Shown here piece after piece: positions 27,453 to 36,824 of a stretch of 64,000 bases of DNA. Source of the stretch: Phaeodactylibacter luteus (GTDB lineage: Bacteria > Bacteroidota > Bacteroidia > Chitinophagales > Saprospiraceae); NCBI RefSeq assembly GCF_007993045.1, contig NZ_VOOR01000017.1, forward strand, positions 47,718-111,717, given 5' to 3'. Position 1 is the stretch's first letter. Every line of letters begins with the position of its first letter. Position numbers and translations under genes: made by a program. The notes beneath the pieces are model-generated. The model ran no database searches. It had not been told where the DNA came from and saw only the letters and a program-made list of their open reading frames with translations.

Positions 27453-28742
27453 TCAGCGCTTTTTTAACCATTGTGAGGGGTCCAATTTTTGAGTCCCTTT
27501 CCAGATTTCAAAATGCACAGCTGTCTTCTCCGGCCCCAAGCGCCCGATGGGGCTCTCTGGGCCCACAAAGTCCCCTTTCTTGACGAACACCTCTTCAATG
27601 CGGTAGTACAAGGTGTAGTAGTCCCCGTGATTGAGGAGCACAGCGTTTTGGTAAACCGGCACGAAAGTGATGTGGGTGACTTCGCCCGGGTAGACCGGGA
27701 ACACGCGTGCTTGTGGCTCGGTTTCGATTTCGATACCGTTGTTGGGGAGTTTGAGCCCGGTGTCTTCTACTTCTATAACTTGCCCGAAAGGCTTGCTGAT
27801 GCGCCCGCTGCGGACCGGCCAGGGGAACTGCCCTTTGATTTGGGCGAAATCGGTGCCTGCGTCTGGGCTGCTGGCGGGGCTTACTTTGGGCATCTCGGGC
27901 TCTGCCGGGCCTTCGGAGGAGGCCCCTGCCGCAGTAAGGCGCTCTCGCGAGGCCCGCCTTTTTTTAGCGATTTCAGCTACAATGATGTCTTCTATAGCCT
28001 GGTTGAGCTGCTCGTGGGCCTGCTGCTGCTCATTGAGGGCAGACATAAGCTCCTGTTCGTTGCTGTTGAGCTGAGCCAGCAGCTGATCCTTGTCCTGTAG
28101 TTCACGGCTTAGCAGGGCTTGCTGCTGCTGTTGTGTGATCAATAGCCGCTCTTGTTCCAGCTTCCGGGCTTCTAGCCCTTGTGCCCGCTCTGCCAGCATG
28201 GCTTGGGTCTGTAGGATGTTATAAGCCTGCTTTTTCCGGAAGCGGTCGTACTGGCGTATATACTGCCAGCGCTGGAACGCATCGTTGAAGCTGTCTGCCG
28301 AAAACAGGAAAATAAGCATACTGTTGCTGAGGTGGTGCCGGTAGGCGCCCCGGATGGTGTGCGCGTATTCGGCCTTTAGCTTCTCGATGTCCAACTCTAG
28401 CGCATTGAGGACTTCTTCAGACCGCTCGATACTGCGGGCGACATGCCCGATCTCGGTTTTGAGCGTGGTCATCAGCTCTTGGCGGTTACGGATTTGGCGC
28501 TTCAGGGCGAGGTACTGTTCGAGCGTTGCGTTTTTGTTCTCTTTGGTCTCGTCCAGTGCGAGCTCTGTCTCTCTGATTTCCCGGAGCAGCTGCTGCCGCT
28601 TCTGTTCAAGCTGTTGCCGGTTTTGCCCATGGGCGCACGTACCCCATAGGAGCGCAGCAAAAAGCAGCAGCCCAGGCAGGGCCGTCTTACTTAGCCGGAG
28701 TATAGCGGGGCGGTATGCTGAATTGTGTTTGCGTCGGGACAT
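27453..28742 (-). CDS. EnvC-like murein hydrolase activator (degenerate M23 domain)
   Basis: The 429-residue protein has a signal peptide (LLLFAALLWGTCAHGQ), a long coiled coil (about residues 45-270) and a C-terminal LytM/M23 domain (about 320-429). The catalytic residues of active M23 peptidases are largely missing: the usual HxxxD position reads NNGIEIE and the HxH position reads AVHFEIW. Such inactive LytM proteins (EnvC, NlpD) switch on amidases at the septum. Its start overlaps the end of the DUF4292 gene by 56 bases, suggesting translational coupling. It is the last gene of a conserved Bacteroidota cluster beginning with the nucleotidyltransferase at 32339. Confidence 0.88.
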   Translation of the reverse strand: MSRRKHNSAYRPAILRLSKTALPGLLLFAALLWGTCAHGQNRQQLEQKRQQLLREIRETELALDETKENKNATLEQYLALKRQIRNRQELMTTLKTEIGHVARSIERSEEVLNALELDIEKLKAEYAHTIRGAYRHHLSNSMLIFLFSADSFNDAFQRWQYIRQYDRFRKKQAYNILQTQAMLAERAQGLEARKLEQERLLITQQQQQALLSRELQDKDQLLAQLNSNEQELMSALNEQQQAHEQLNQAIEDIIVAEIAKKRRASRERLTAAGASSEGPAEPEMPKVSPASSPDAGTDFAQIKGQFPWPVRSGRISKPFGQVIEVEDTGLKLPNNGIEIETEPQARVFPVYPGEVTHITFVPVYQNAVLLNHGDYYTLYYRIEEVFVKKGDFVGPESPIGRLGPEKTAVHFEIWKGTQKLDPSQWLKKR

Positions 28743-29466
28743 TGAGAACGGGGTTGCTGAATTGCAGGGCTACTTCTGCTGTGCCCGAGTAGGGGCTGGA
28801 CAGTGTAAGGTTACGAAGGTAAGAAAAATTCCCTGCTCCTTCCACTGGGCCGTATTCGCTAAGCAAAGCGCTCATTTCCTGTTTATTGCGGGTATCGCTC
28901 AGGGTGATTTTCTTCAGCAGGAAGTCATCGGCTCCGATCAGGTACTCTGTGTCGAGCCCTTCGTGCCCGCCCGAGAGGCGGTAAGTAGGGCCGAGGGGCT
29001 CCGCTGTCAAGCCTTTAGTGGCGAAAAATACAGGATTGCCCAAAAGGAAGTCCTGCAGTTGTTGCAGGCTCGCGGGCAGGCCGTAGGAGGAGGCCAGGTA
29101 GTCAAGCGGGGCAGCAGTGTATTCGCTGTTGATGCGGTCTATGACGAAAACAGAATCTTGGGTGATCTGGGCACGGGCCACTTCAAATCCGAACTTCTTT
29201 ACGCTGAGCCAGACCAAGCTGTCTTTGCGCATGCGCAGGGTGGCGGAGGCGGATACAGACATATCCTCGCCTGCATAGTTGATTTTCAGCCGGCTTTCGA
29301 ACCATTCCGGTGAGACGCGGTTTTTGGCAAGCTGGCCCAAAAGGGTAGCGGCTGACATCTCCTTCTTGGAGGTGCTGCGAGCGGCTTTGGCGCTGTTGCA
29401 TCCAGAGCCAGCGAGTAAGAGCCCCGACAGTACCAGGGGCAGCCAAAAAGTCAGTATCTGTTTCAT
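28687..29466 (-). CDS. DUF4292 lipoprotein
   Basis: From the ATG at 29466 the protein has 259 residues with a lipoprotein signal (LLLAGSGC). A longer frame to 29544 would put 26 residues before the signal and is rejected. The body matches DUF4292 (LKINYAGEDMSVSASATLRM, DSVFVIDRINSEYTAAPLDY), whose pattern of an open beta sheet resembles LolA-like lipid carriers; that similarity is an inference. It sits between the TPR and EnvC-like genes in a cluster found widely in Bacteroidota, which points to cell envelope assembly. Confidence 0.85.
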   Translation of the reverse strand: MKQILTFWLPLVLSGLLLAGSGCNSAKAARSTSKKEMSAATLLGQLAKNRVSPEWFESRLKINYAGEDMSVSASATLRMRKDSLVWLSVKKFGFEVARAQITQDSVFVIDRINSEYTAAPLDYLASSYGLPASLQQLQDFLLGNPVFFATKGLTAEPLGPTYRLSGGHEGLDTEYLIGADDFLLKKITLSDTRNKQEMSALLSEYGPVEGAGNFSYLRNLTLSSPYSGTAEVALQFSNPVLNVPTQTQFSIPPRYTPAK

Positions 29467-29566
29467 GCCGTGCTTTCTTTTGCTTGCGGGCAGGCCTGCT
29501 CGCCTCAAAGACGAAAGAGGAGCGGTATATGTTGCATCTGCCATTTAAAAAATAAAGCATGCAGGG

Positions 29567-31330
29567 CTATTGCTCTACCAATTTGCCCGATGCGGCTTTT
29601 TGCAGCAGCTCCTTAGACGCCCCTCCGGCTTCGACTGCTTCCTTCCACAGCCGGCTGGCTTTTTCTGCTTGCCTCAGTTGGTAGGCGGTATCTCCTGCCC
29701 GCTCAAGGATGTTGGGGCTGCGCTGCCCACCGTGCCCAAGCGCTGCTGTAAGCCATTGTTGCGCTTTAGCGTAGTCCTTTTGCTGATAGAGCGCCCAGCC
29801 GAGATTGGCCTCGTACTCCGCTATGCCCGGCTGCAGGTCAACAGCCTTCTGGGCCATAGCGACTGCCTCGCTGAGGTTTTCTCCACGTTCAGCCAAGACT
29901 GAGGCCAAGCGGCTGAGCGTTGGCGGGGCCGCTTTATCTTTCCCCAGGGCTTCCCCGAATGCGGTGTCGGCTTTGTCCTTTTTGCCTTGCGCCTCATACA
30001 CCAGCCCTTGTGCAGTAAGGATCTGAATGGCGGCCATGGTGTTGCCGCCCGCCATGAATGCGCCTTGCCGCAGGGCGCTGAGCGCATCGGGGTAGCGTTC
30101 TAGATGGTACAAGGCCAGCCCGTTCATGTAATAGACTACGGGCTGATTGGGGAAGTAATCCATGCAGGCCTCGCTGAAGTTGGCCAATTCCTCAAACTGG
30201 AAGGTTTGTTCATAAATGTACATAACCTGCTCCCAGATCATGAAAACGGTTTTGTCCAGTTCCAGTGCTTTTTGGTAATGTGGCAGTGCTTCCTCCTTAC
30301 GGCCCGACAAGAACAAGAAATCCCCACTGATGGCAAAGCTCTTAGCTTGGAAAGGGTGCACTTCTTCCAGGATAGTGGACAGCTCAAGGGCCGCATTCGC
30401 AATGCTGCTGTCCCCGGTTTCGGCGACCTGCTCAAGGAATGGGCGGAGGCGGGCAATTTTCAGGTCAATATCTGCATCAGCCTGCAAGAAAGGAGCCCGG
30501 AGCTCCCGGATGAATTGGAGGTCTTCATTGGTTTGGGCAGACTGCCCGGCCAGGGCCATTTGGGCCTTAGCGTTTCCGGGGTCCAACTGTAAGATGGACT
30601 GATAGACTTCCCGGGCCGCTTCCTGATCGCCTATCTGTTCGAAGAAGCCGGCGAGCAGGTGGCGGTAGCCCATATTGGCAGGGAAGGCCTCGATTAGGCG
30701 CTGCAGCTCTTGAGCGGCCTTTTTGTCGTCTCCTCTGCCTACGTAAAGGGCGTGCTTTTTGCGGACGAGCTCCTCGCTAATGCCATATTTTTTCTCAATA
30801 TCGTCGTACACCCCAAGCGCCAGTTTGATTTCCCGTGCCCGCACATACATCAGGGCCAGCCGGTAGTGGTTCTGTTCGTCGTTGGGCGATAAGGCTACTA
30901 TGCGTTCATAAGTTGCTGCTGCTTTTTTGTACTGGCCGGCTCCTTCCTGTATGTCTGCCAGATAGCGGAGGAACCAAGTATTATCAGGGGACATTTTTAC
31001 TGCCTTTTCGGCAAAAGAGAGGCACTTCTGCGTCTCGCCAAGGGCTTCATATGCACGTGCCAGCTCAAAGGATGCTGCCGAGTTTTCGGCGTCCTTTTCC
31101 AAGACGCTCTCTAGGATTTTGGCAGCAGATTCATAATTGCCGAGGACTTTTTCCCGGCTGGCTTCTATGAGCAGTTCTTGGAGTTTGATAGCATCCTCAT
31201 TGGTGCGGCCTTCTTCTTGTGCCAGCGCAGGTGCCCAGTTGAATAAGACGAACGTGCACAGCAGGACAGCTTTGAGGCTCAGGCCGTATAAGCTAGCTTG
31301 TGGGGGCTTGGCGCATTGGAGTTTTGTCAT
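29567..31330 (-). CDS. Large periplasmic tetratricopeptide repeat protein
   Basis: The 587-residue protein has a signal peptide (LCTFVLFNWAPALAQ) and at least ten TPR units over residues about 45-575 (for example ASFELARAYEALGETQKCLS, YEANLGWALYQQKDYAKAQQ). No catalytic domain is seen. It starts only 4 bases after the nucleotidyltransferase stop and is followed by the DUF4292 gene, so all are likely co-transcribed. A scaffolding role in the envelope is inferred. Confidence 0.9.
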   Translation of the reverse strand: MTKLQCAKPPQASLYGLSLKAVLLCTFVLFNWAPALAQEEGRTNEDAIKLQELLIEASREKVLGNYESAAKILESVLEKDAENSAASFELARAYEALGETQKCLSFAEKAVKMSPDNTWFLRYLADIQEGAGQYKKAAATYERIVALSPNDEQNHYRLALMYVRAREIKLALGVYDDIEKKYGISEELVRKKHALYVGRGDDKKAAQELQRLIEAFPANMGYRHLLAGFFEQIGDQEAAREVYQSILQLDPGNAKAQMALAGQSAQTNEDLQFIRELRAPFLQADADIDLKIARLRPFLEQVAETGDSSIANAALELSTILEEVHPFQAKSFAISGDFLFLSGRKEEALPHYQKALELDKTVFMIWEQVMYIYEQTFQFEELANFSEACMDYFPNQPVVYYMNGLALYHLERYPDALSALRQGAFMAGGNTMAAIQILTAQGLVYEAQGKKDKADTAFGEALGKDKAAPPTLSRLASVLAERGENLSEAVAMAQKAVDLQPGIAEYEANLGWALYQQKDYAKAQQWLTAALGHGGQRSPNILERAGDTAYQLRQAEKASRLWKEAVEAGGASKELLQKAASGKLVEQ

Positions 31331-31334
31331 AGTA

Positions 31335-32339
31335 TCATTTGTGTTCAGAGTAATCGCCTATGCTCACTGCAGCGGGCTCTCCTTCAAAACTGACGAAGTT
31401 GCCGAGCATGGCTTTGCTGATATTGGCATGGCGTATTTGGGTTTCGTTCTGTATGACCGCATCACTGATAACGGACTGCTCAACCGTTGAATTGTGCCCC
31501 AAGGAAACATGCGGGCCAACGACACTGTTTCGGATCACTGTGTTTTCGCCTATGTAGCAGGGCGGGATAATAACGGCATTTTCTACCATAACGCTGTCTG
31601 CGACCAAGGCTTCTTTTCCGTCTTTCAGTTGGAGCATACGGCGGTTGGTGGCTACTACGTTGTCCTTGTTGCCACAGTCCAGCCACTCTTCAATCAGCGA
31701 AGGCCTGAATTGCACCCCTCCGTTTTTCAACAGCTCAAGGGCAGTAGTAAGCTGGTATTCGCCTTTGTCCCGGATGTCCTCTTCCACGATGTGCTGCAGG
31801 GTGTCCCGTAGCCGATCGCCGTCCCGGAAGTAGTATAGCCCAACGATAGCCATATCAGAGACGAAGGTCGGTGATTTTTCCACAAATTCTGTAATTACGT
31901 TGGCTTCGTTCGTCTTCACGACGCCAAAGGAAGAAGGATCTTCCACCCGCTGTACCCATATGATGCCGTCCTCGGAAGGGTCAAAAGCGAAGTTGGCTTT
32001 GAACAGGGTGTCTGCAAATGCAACGATGCAGTTGCCAGAGAGGCTGGGTTTGGCGCATAGCACGGCATGGCCCGGCCCCAACGGCTCGTCTTGTGTATAG
32101 ATGGAGGCTTTGGCGCCTATGCCTGCGGCGATGCCCCTGAGCTGCTCTTCGGCTGCCTTGCCGAAGTCGCCGATGATGAAAGCGACTTCCTCTACGGGCT
32201 CGCTGAGCGCTTCTGCCAAGTCTTCAACAATGCGCTGTACAATGGGTTTGCCGGCCACGGGGAGCAGCGGCTTGGGGATGGTGAGCGTATGCGGGCGCAG
32301 GCGGGAGCCCCGCCCTGCCATAGGAATGATAATCTTCAT
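31335..32339 (-). CDS. Sugar-phosphate nucleotidyltransferase with C-terminal left-handed beta helix
   Basis: The 334-residue protein begins with the nucleotide-binding loop MAGRGSRLRPHTLTIPKPLL, the signature of NDP-sugar pyrophosphorylases. Catalytic-domain motifs continue with FADTLF, EFVEKSP and EEWLDCGNKDN. From about residue 240 hexapeptide-like repeats (VENAVIIPPCYIGENTVIRN) form a beta helix. The enzyme should join a sugar 1-phosphate to UTP or dTTP and release pyrophosphate; which sugar cannot be told. It leads the cluster with TPR, DUF4292 and EnvC-like genes. Confidence 0.9.
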   Translation of the reverse strand: MKIIIPMAGRGSRLRPHTLTIPKPLLPVAGKPIVQRIVEDLAEALSEPVEEVAFIIGDFGKAAEEQLRGIAAGIGAKASIYTQDEPLGPGHAVLCAKPSLSGNCIVAFADTLFKANFAFDPSEDGIIWVQRVEDPSSFGVVKTNEANVITEFVEKSPTFVSDMAIVGLYYFRDGDRLRDTLQHIVEEDIRDKGEYQLTTALELLKNGGVQFRPSLIEEWLDCGNKDNVVATNRRMLQLKDGKEALVADSVMVENAVIIPPCYIGENTVIRNSVVGPHVSLGHNSTVEQSVISDAVIQNETQIRHANISKAMLGNFVSFEGEPAAVSIGDYSEHK

Positions 32340-32576
32340 CAGGGTTGTTTTTTGATTTTAAGGCCGTTTGGCAAAGGCCAGATGTCCAAGCTATTGTCTC
32401 AAAGCTTATAGTTAAAGCGGATTAAGGGCTTGCAGGTTTAAAGCCAAGGCTTAAAAAAGGGGATAGGGCCTGTAGGCTGAGCATTTGCACTTGGCCCGTG
32501 CCCTTCAATATGGGCAGATAGATGCAAAGGGCATGCCAGATAGCTGGCATGCCCTTCAAATGACAAGGAAAGTAGG
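32340..32576. other. Spacer before element A copy 5
   Basis: It holds the upstream region of the nucleotidyltransferase gene and the hairpin at 32527-32556. No gene is seen. Confidence 0.5.
32527..32556 (-). terminator. Hairpin, probable pyk terminator displaced by element A
   Basis: The arms AAGGGCATGCCA and TGGCATGCCCTT pair over 12 bp around a 6-base loop. On the minus strand it lies downstream of pyk, with the family A element between the stop and this hairpin. Confidence 0.55.
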
Positions 32577-32757
32577 GGGCGTGAACCAAGGTGCCGCTTG
32601 CGTTTATGCTCTTCGGGCTTTTGGCTGGCATTGGCCTAGCGCTGCGCAGGGGTGATAAGCCCGTTAGGGCCGAGCGGGCAGCGAGCCCCGGAGCATAGCG
32701 GCACCTGCCATCGGGCAGGGGCAGGCCCCTAAGAAAACGACAATCTGGTTTGCGCCC
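32577..32757 (+). repeat. Dispersed element family A, copy 5 (forward, complete)
   Basis: It is a 181-bp copy starting GGGCGTGAACC and ending TTTGCGCCC. The flanks are AAAGTAGG (32569-32576) and AAGGTAGG (32758-32765), a 7-of-8 duplication. The core and the CCTGCC-ATCG-GGCAGG hairpin are intact. Its right end is 18 bases from the pyk stop codon. Confidence 0.92.
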
Positions 32758-32775
32758 AAGGTAGGGGCGGGACCT

Positions 32776-34209
32776 TTATTCCACTTCCGTGATCTTCATC
32801 ATATTGGTCCGGTGTCGGCGGTGCAGGGGCATGCTGCCGGTATTGATGATGATATCTCCTGTTTTGGCACGCCCTTCCCGCTTGAGGATCTCCATGACGT
32901 CTGCAATGGTTTCGTCAGTGGTGGTGAACCGGTCATAGTAGAAGCAGCGCACCCCCCATACGAGGTTGAGGGTGGCCAGCATGTGCATGCGGTCGGAGAA
33001 GATGTAGATGTCGGAGTTGGGGCGGTAGCTAGATACCTTGAAAGCGGTATAGCCCGAGCTGGTCATGCCTACGATCGCTTTAGCGTTGACATCGATGGCG
33101 GTCTGCCCGGCCATAAAGCAGATGACATCAGAGTGGAAAGTCCGTGTTTTAGGCGTAGCTACCGGCCTGCGGCCCTCAAAGTTGTAGTGCGTTTCTGCTT
33201 CTTCAATGATTTTGTTCATGGCTTCCACCACCTTGACCGGGTGCTTGCCCACAGAGGTCTCCCCGCTTAGCATCACCGCGTCGGCCCCATCGAGCACCGC
33301 GTTGGCCACGTCCGTGATTTCTGCCCGGGTCGGGCTTGGGTTGGTGATCATGCTGTCCATCATCTGTGTAGCAACGATGACGGGGCGGGCCCGCTGAATG
33401 CATTTGGCAATGATGTCTTTTTGTATCAGAGGCAGGCGCTCCATAGGCACTTCTATGCCGAGGTCGCCGCGGGCCACCATGATGCCATTAGAATGCTTGA
33501 TGATTTTGTCGATGCGCTCAACCGCTTCCGGCTTTTCGACTTTGGCAATGATTTTGGCCGGGTGGTTTTTGGCTTCTATGCGTTTGCGCAGGTCTTTGAG
33601 GTCTTTGGGCGAGCGCACAAAAGACAGGGCGATCCAGTTGACGGGCTGCGTCAGTATGAACTCCAAGTCGATCAAGTCTTTTTCCGTAAGGGAGGGGAGG
33701 GAGATTTTAGTATTGGGCAGGTTGACCCCCTTGTTGGAGGAGAGGGTGCCCCCGAAAAGGGTCTTGAGCCGTACGGTATCTTCCCCATTGGTCTCTACTA
33801 CCTCGAACACAAGCTTGCCGTCATCTACCAATACGCGCTCGCCTACTTTGACATCGCGGGCAAAACTTTCGTAGCTCATGTAGATCTTCTCCATTGTGCC
33901 CACACATTTCTCATTCACTAAGGTGATGATGTCCCCTTCCTTGAGCTCTAGGGCGTTATCCTTGATTTTGCCAACCCGGAGCTTGGGCCCTTGGAGGTCG
34001 GCCAGGATGCTGATGTGGAGGTTGTACTTTTCGTTGATGTAGGTAATGTGCTCAATGACCTGCTGATGGTCCTGATGCGAGCCATGCGAAAAGTTGAGGC
34101 GGAAGACATCCACACCTACTTTTATGAGTTCGAGCAGTTGGTTGTAGCTGCTGCAAGCTGGGCCTACAGTGGCTACGATTTTGGTATTTTGATGATCAAC
34201 GATTTTCAT
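32776..34209 (-). CDS. pyk: Pyruvate kinase
   Basis: From the ATG at 34209 the protein has 477 residues, the usual length. A frame open to 34344 adds 45 residues of unrelated sequence and is rejected. Motifs include KIVATVGPACSS, the substrate loop FRLNFSHGSH, the catalytic lysine region IIAKVEKPEAVE and GIMVARGDLGIEVP, and MLSGETSVGKHPV. It converts phosphoenolpyruvate and ADP to pyruvate and ATP, the last step of glycolysis. The C-terminal allosteric domain is present. The gene is alone on the minus strand. Confidence 0.97.
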   Translation of the reverse strand: MKIVDHQNTKIVATVGPACSSYNQLLELIKVGVDVFRLNFSHGSHQDHQQVIEHITYINEKYNLHISILADLQGPKLRVGKIKDNALELKEGDIITLVNEKCVGTMEKIYMSYESFARDVKVGERVLVDDGKLVFEVVETNGEDTVRLKTLFGGTLSSNKGVNLPNTKISLPSLTEKDLIDLEFILTQPVNWIALSFVRSPKDLKDLRKRIEAKNHPAKIIAKVEKPEAVERIDKIIKHSNGIMVARGDLGIEVPMERLPLIQKDIIAKCIQRARPVIVATQMMDSMITNPSPTRAEITDVANAVLDGADAVMLSGETSVGKHPVKVVEAMNKIIEEAETHYNFEGRRPVATPKTRTFHSDVICFMAGQTAIDVNAKAIVGMTSSGYTAFKVSSYRPNSDIYIFSDRMHMLATLNLVWGVRCFYYDRFTTTDETIADVMEILKREGRAKTGDIIINTGSMPLHRRHRTNMMKITEVE

Positions 34210-34308
34210 GTTGCGATGGTATTTAAAGTTGGGCGGGCAAATCAGTTTTTTTGGCAGGCTTGCCGGCTGCATGGTGTTGCCGCCTTGCAATAGGCAAGCG
34301 CCCGAAAT

Positions 34309-34316
34309 CAAAGTTA
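34309..34316 (-). promoter_or_regulatory. Candidate -7 element (TAACTTTG) of pyk
   Basis: Read on the minus strand it matches TAnnTTTG exactly, about 100 bases before the pyk ATG. The -33 half is not clear. Confidence 0.45.
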
Positions 34317-34641
34317 TAACAAAGTCAGCAGACCTGTTGCTCACTAAGTGTAAAATTTACAATAATTAGGGTTGTGTAAAAGTACGCTAATCCTGAAAAA
34401 AATCAAATTGCGGGGTATTAAAAAGGCAAAAGAAGGTTTTGAGGAAGTAAATTCTGCATGAGCCTGTTTTCGAGGGCAAAAAACCTGAGCTGTCAGCAGC
34501 CGCTGCAAGAAGAGGGCAGGGGAGGGGCCGCGAGGCAAATCCCGCTTCCCGCTTTGGCCCCAACGGGGAGCTGAAAACGCTGGAATTCAGTAATGGCAGG
34601 GGATAGCGCCTATCAGCAAGGGCAACTTTTTTTTGAAAAAC

Positions 34642-34673
34642 TTTGGTTATCAAGGTTCTTCTACGTTACTTTG
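34642..34673 (+). promoter_or_regulatory. Candidate acpP promoter
   Basis: TTTG (34642-34645), a 20-base spacer and TTACTTTG (34666-34673) match the Bacteroidota TTTG-N19/20-TAnnTTTG promoter except for one base. The acpP ATG is 35 bases downstream. Confidence 0.55.
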
Positions 34674-34708
34674 CATCGCAATTGTAAACCAATAAAGCGA
34701 ATCCACTT

Positions 34709-34948
34709 ATGTCTAGCATTGCAGAAAGAGTTAAAAAGATCATCGTCGACAAACTTGGCGTTGACGAATCAGAGGTAAATCCGGACGCTAACTTCACTAA
34801 CGATCTGGGTGCCGACTCTCTGGACACTGTCGAGCTCATCATGGAGTTCGAAAAGGAGTTCGATATTGCTATTCCTGATGAGCAGGCCGAAGAAATTCAG
34901 ACCGTAGGTCAGGCTGTCTCTTACCTGGAATCTCAAGTAGAGGGTTAA
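34709..34948 (+). CDS. acpP: Acyl carrier protein
   Basis: The 79-residue acidic protein is a typical AcpP: four-helix length, with the phosphopantetheine attachment serine in [11 protein letters not shown]. It carries growing acyl chains in fatty acid synthesis in the cytoplasm. It is followed by fabF and rnc in the order usual in many bacteria, though here spacers of about 450-510 bases separate them. Confidence 0.97.
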   Translation: MSSIAERVKKIIVDKLGVDESEVNPDANFTNDLGADSLDTVELIMEFEKEFDIAIPDEQAEEIQTVGQAVSYLESQVEG

Positions 34949-34984
34949 TAGCGTTGGCTATTCCAAAGAATTAGAATACAAGTT

Positions 34985-35008
34985 AGGGGTTTCCGGACAG
35001 GAACCCCT
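34985..35008 (+). terminator. Hairpin after acpP
   Basis: The arms AGGGGTT and AACCCCT enclose a 10-base loop 36 bases after the acpP stop. The T-run is short. Confidence 0.5.
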
Positions 35009-35322
35009 GATTTGTGTTCTGACCTAGGCAAAGGCTGTGACTTCTTCTCGCGGCTGCTTGCCAAAACACGAATTCGAAAGAAGCTTGGGCGGATGTGGAA
35101 AGCGGGGCAGCTCGCTGCTCCCCCCAGAACTTGAAATCTTGTAAAGATAGCCGCCCTGCCCAGTCAAAGCCCAAAACATAGTACACAAGAAGCTCACGAA
35201 CGTCATAAAAAGCCGGTTGTTTAACGGCGCAGAGCATAAAGCGGGCAGCTTAGCTGAAAAACTGCCACTAACTTTTTCCTCACGCCCTACAAATTGAGCC
35301 GGTGCTTAGGGTTCTCTGCCTC

Positions 35323-35345
35323 AAAGCCGCCAAGGCGGGCTTTTT
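35323..35345 (+). terminator. Hairpin with T-run upstream of fabF
   Basis: AAAGCCGCC and GGCGGGCTTT pair with one bulge and are followed by five T, 51 bases before the fabF ATG. It could end read-through from acpP or act as an attenuator of fabF. Confidence 0.5.
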
Positions 35346-35395
35346 ACGCCGGGCTTGTACCATTTTCCCCGGCCTAATCAAATAATTTCAAGCCA

Positions 35396-36643
35396 ATGAA
35401 AAGGGTTGTCGTAACAGGATTGGGCGCCGTAACGCCTATCGGTAACAGCATCCAAGCTTATCTGGAAGGTCTGCAGCGTGGAACAAGCGGAGCTGCACCT
35501 ATTACACACTTCGATGCCACCAATTTCAAAACCACCTTCGCCTGTGAGGTCAAAGGCCTCGACGCAGCTGCTTCTGTTGATAAACGGGAGCTGCGCCGGA
35601 TGGATGATTTCACTATCTATGGGATGGTGAGCACAGCTGAGGCTATGGCTGATTCCGGCATAGATACCGAAGCCATTGATGCTGACCGCGCTGGTGTCAT
35701 TTGGGGGTCGGGCATTGGCGGGCTGAAAACCCTTGAAAAAGAAATAGAGGATTTTATCACGGGCAATGGCATGCCCCGCTACAATCCTTTTATGATCCCC
35801 AAGATGATCTCGGATATCGCTGCTGGCCTGATTTCCATACGTTATGGTTTCCGCGGGGTCAACTTTGCCACAGTTTCCGCCTGTGCGTCTGCTTCCCACG
35901 CCATCGGCACAGCGTTCGATTATATACGGCTTGGCCGGCAGGATATCGTCATTACCGGAGGCTCTGAGGCTGCAGTTTCCAAAGCTGGCATAGGGGGGTT
36001 CAACGCTATGAAGGCGCTTTCTACCCGCAATGATGATTATCTGACGGCTTCCCGGCCGTTTGACGCAGACCGAGACGGCTTCGTGCTGGGCGAAGGGGCG
36101 GGCACGCTCATACTCGAAGAACTGGAGCATGCCCAAAAAAGGGGCGCTACCATCTATGCGGAGCTTGTTGGGGCGGGCGCTACAGGAGATGCCCACCACA
36201 TTACTGCCCCCCATCCGGAGGGCCTCGGCGCGGGCAATGTCATGCGGATGGCCATGGCCGATGCCGGGTTGGCACCTGAAGATATTGATTACATCAACGT
36301 GCATGGCACGTCTACCCCTTTGGGTGATATAGCAGAAGTGAAAGCCATTCAGAAAGTGTTTGGCGAGCACGCCTACAACCTCAACATCAGCTCGACCAAG
36401 TCGATGACCGGACATCTGCTGGGAGCAGCAGGTGCCATAGAAGCGATTGCTGGTATACTGGCGATACAGCATCAATTTGTGCCGCCTACCATCAATCATT
36501 TCACAGATGACCCCGAGCTGGACAGCAAGCTGAACTTCACCTTCAATGAAGCTCAGCAGCGTCAAGTGCGGGCTGTGCTGAGCAACACTTTCGGGTTTGG
36601 CGGGCACAACTCTTCTGTCATATTCAAGAAATTTGAGGATTAG
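35396..36643 (+). CDS. fabF: 3-oxoacyl-ACP synthase II
   Basis: The 415-residue protein starts MKRVVVTGLGAVTPIGNS. The catalytic triad is in VSACASASHAI (Cys), NVHGTSTPLGD (His) and SSTKSMTGHLLGAAG (Lys and His). It condenses malonyl-ACP with acyl-ACP to lengthen fatty acids. It lies 447 bases after acpP on the same strand. Confidence 0.97.
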   Translation: MKRVVVTGLGAVTPIGNSIQAYLEGLQRGTSGAAPITHFDATNFKTTFACEVKGLDAAASVDKRELRRMDDFTIYGMVSTAEAMADSGIDTEAIDADRAGVIWGSGIGGLKTLEKEIEDFITGNGMPRYNPFMIPKMISDIAAGLISIRYGFRGVNFATVSACASASHAIGTAFDYIRLGRQDIVITGGSEAAVSKAGIGGFNAMKALSTRNDDYLTASRPFDADRDGFVLGEGAGTLILEELEHAQKRGATIYAELVGAGATGDAHHITAPHPEGLGAGNVMRMAMADAGLAPEDIDYINVHGTSTPLGDIAEVKAIQKVFGEHAYNLNISSTKSMTGHLLGAAGAIEAIAGILAIQHQFVPPTINHFTDDPELDSKLNFTFNEAQQRQVRAVLSNTFGFGGHNSSVIFKKFED

Positions 36644-36654
36644 CCCCTCATGTT

Positions 36655-36686
36655 AGCCCCTCTGTAGCCGGTGCTGCGTAGGGGCT
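36655..36686 (+). terminator. Hairpin after fabF
   Basis: The arms AGCCCCT and AGGGGCT surround an 18-base loop, 12 bases after the stop. It lacks a strong T-run. Confidence 0.35.
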
Positions 36687-36824
36687 TGCGCTATTTGTTA
36701 GCCAGTGCCCTTATTGCAGGCTGAACGGGCTTTACCGTCGGCAAGCATCATTTTTTGTTTGCTGTTTGTATTTCTCTAAGGATGGCAAGCAGGAGGGGGC
36801 TGGACAGCAACCTGATTTAGACTG

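Larger units (their letters stand above)
34210..34708. other. Divergent spacer between pyk and acpP
   Basis: About 500 bases with candidate promoters for both genes (34309-34316 minus, 34642-34673 plus) and an AT-rich stretch with GTGTAAA-type short inverted repeats near 34350-34380. No gene is supported. Confidence 0.55.
34949..35395. other. Spacer between acpP and fabF
   Basis: About 450 bases holding two hairpins (34985-35008, 35323-35345) and otherwise no recognisable feature. Short frames on the minus strand have no family signature. Confidence 0.5.

Noticed and set aside
27453..28742. Active M23 peptidase
   Set aside because: The HxxxD and HxH zinc-binding residues are missing, so an EnvC-like activator is more likely.
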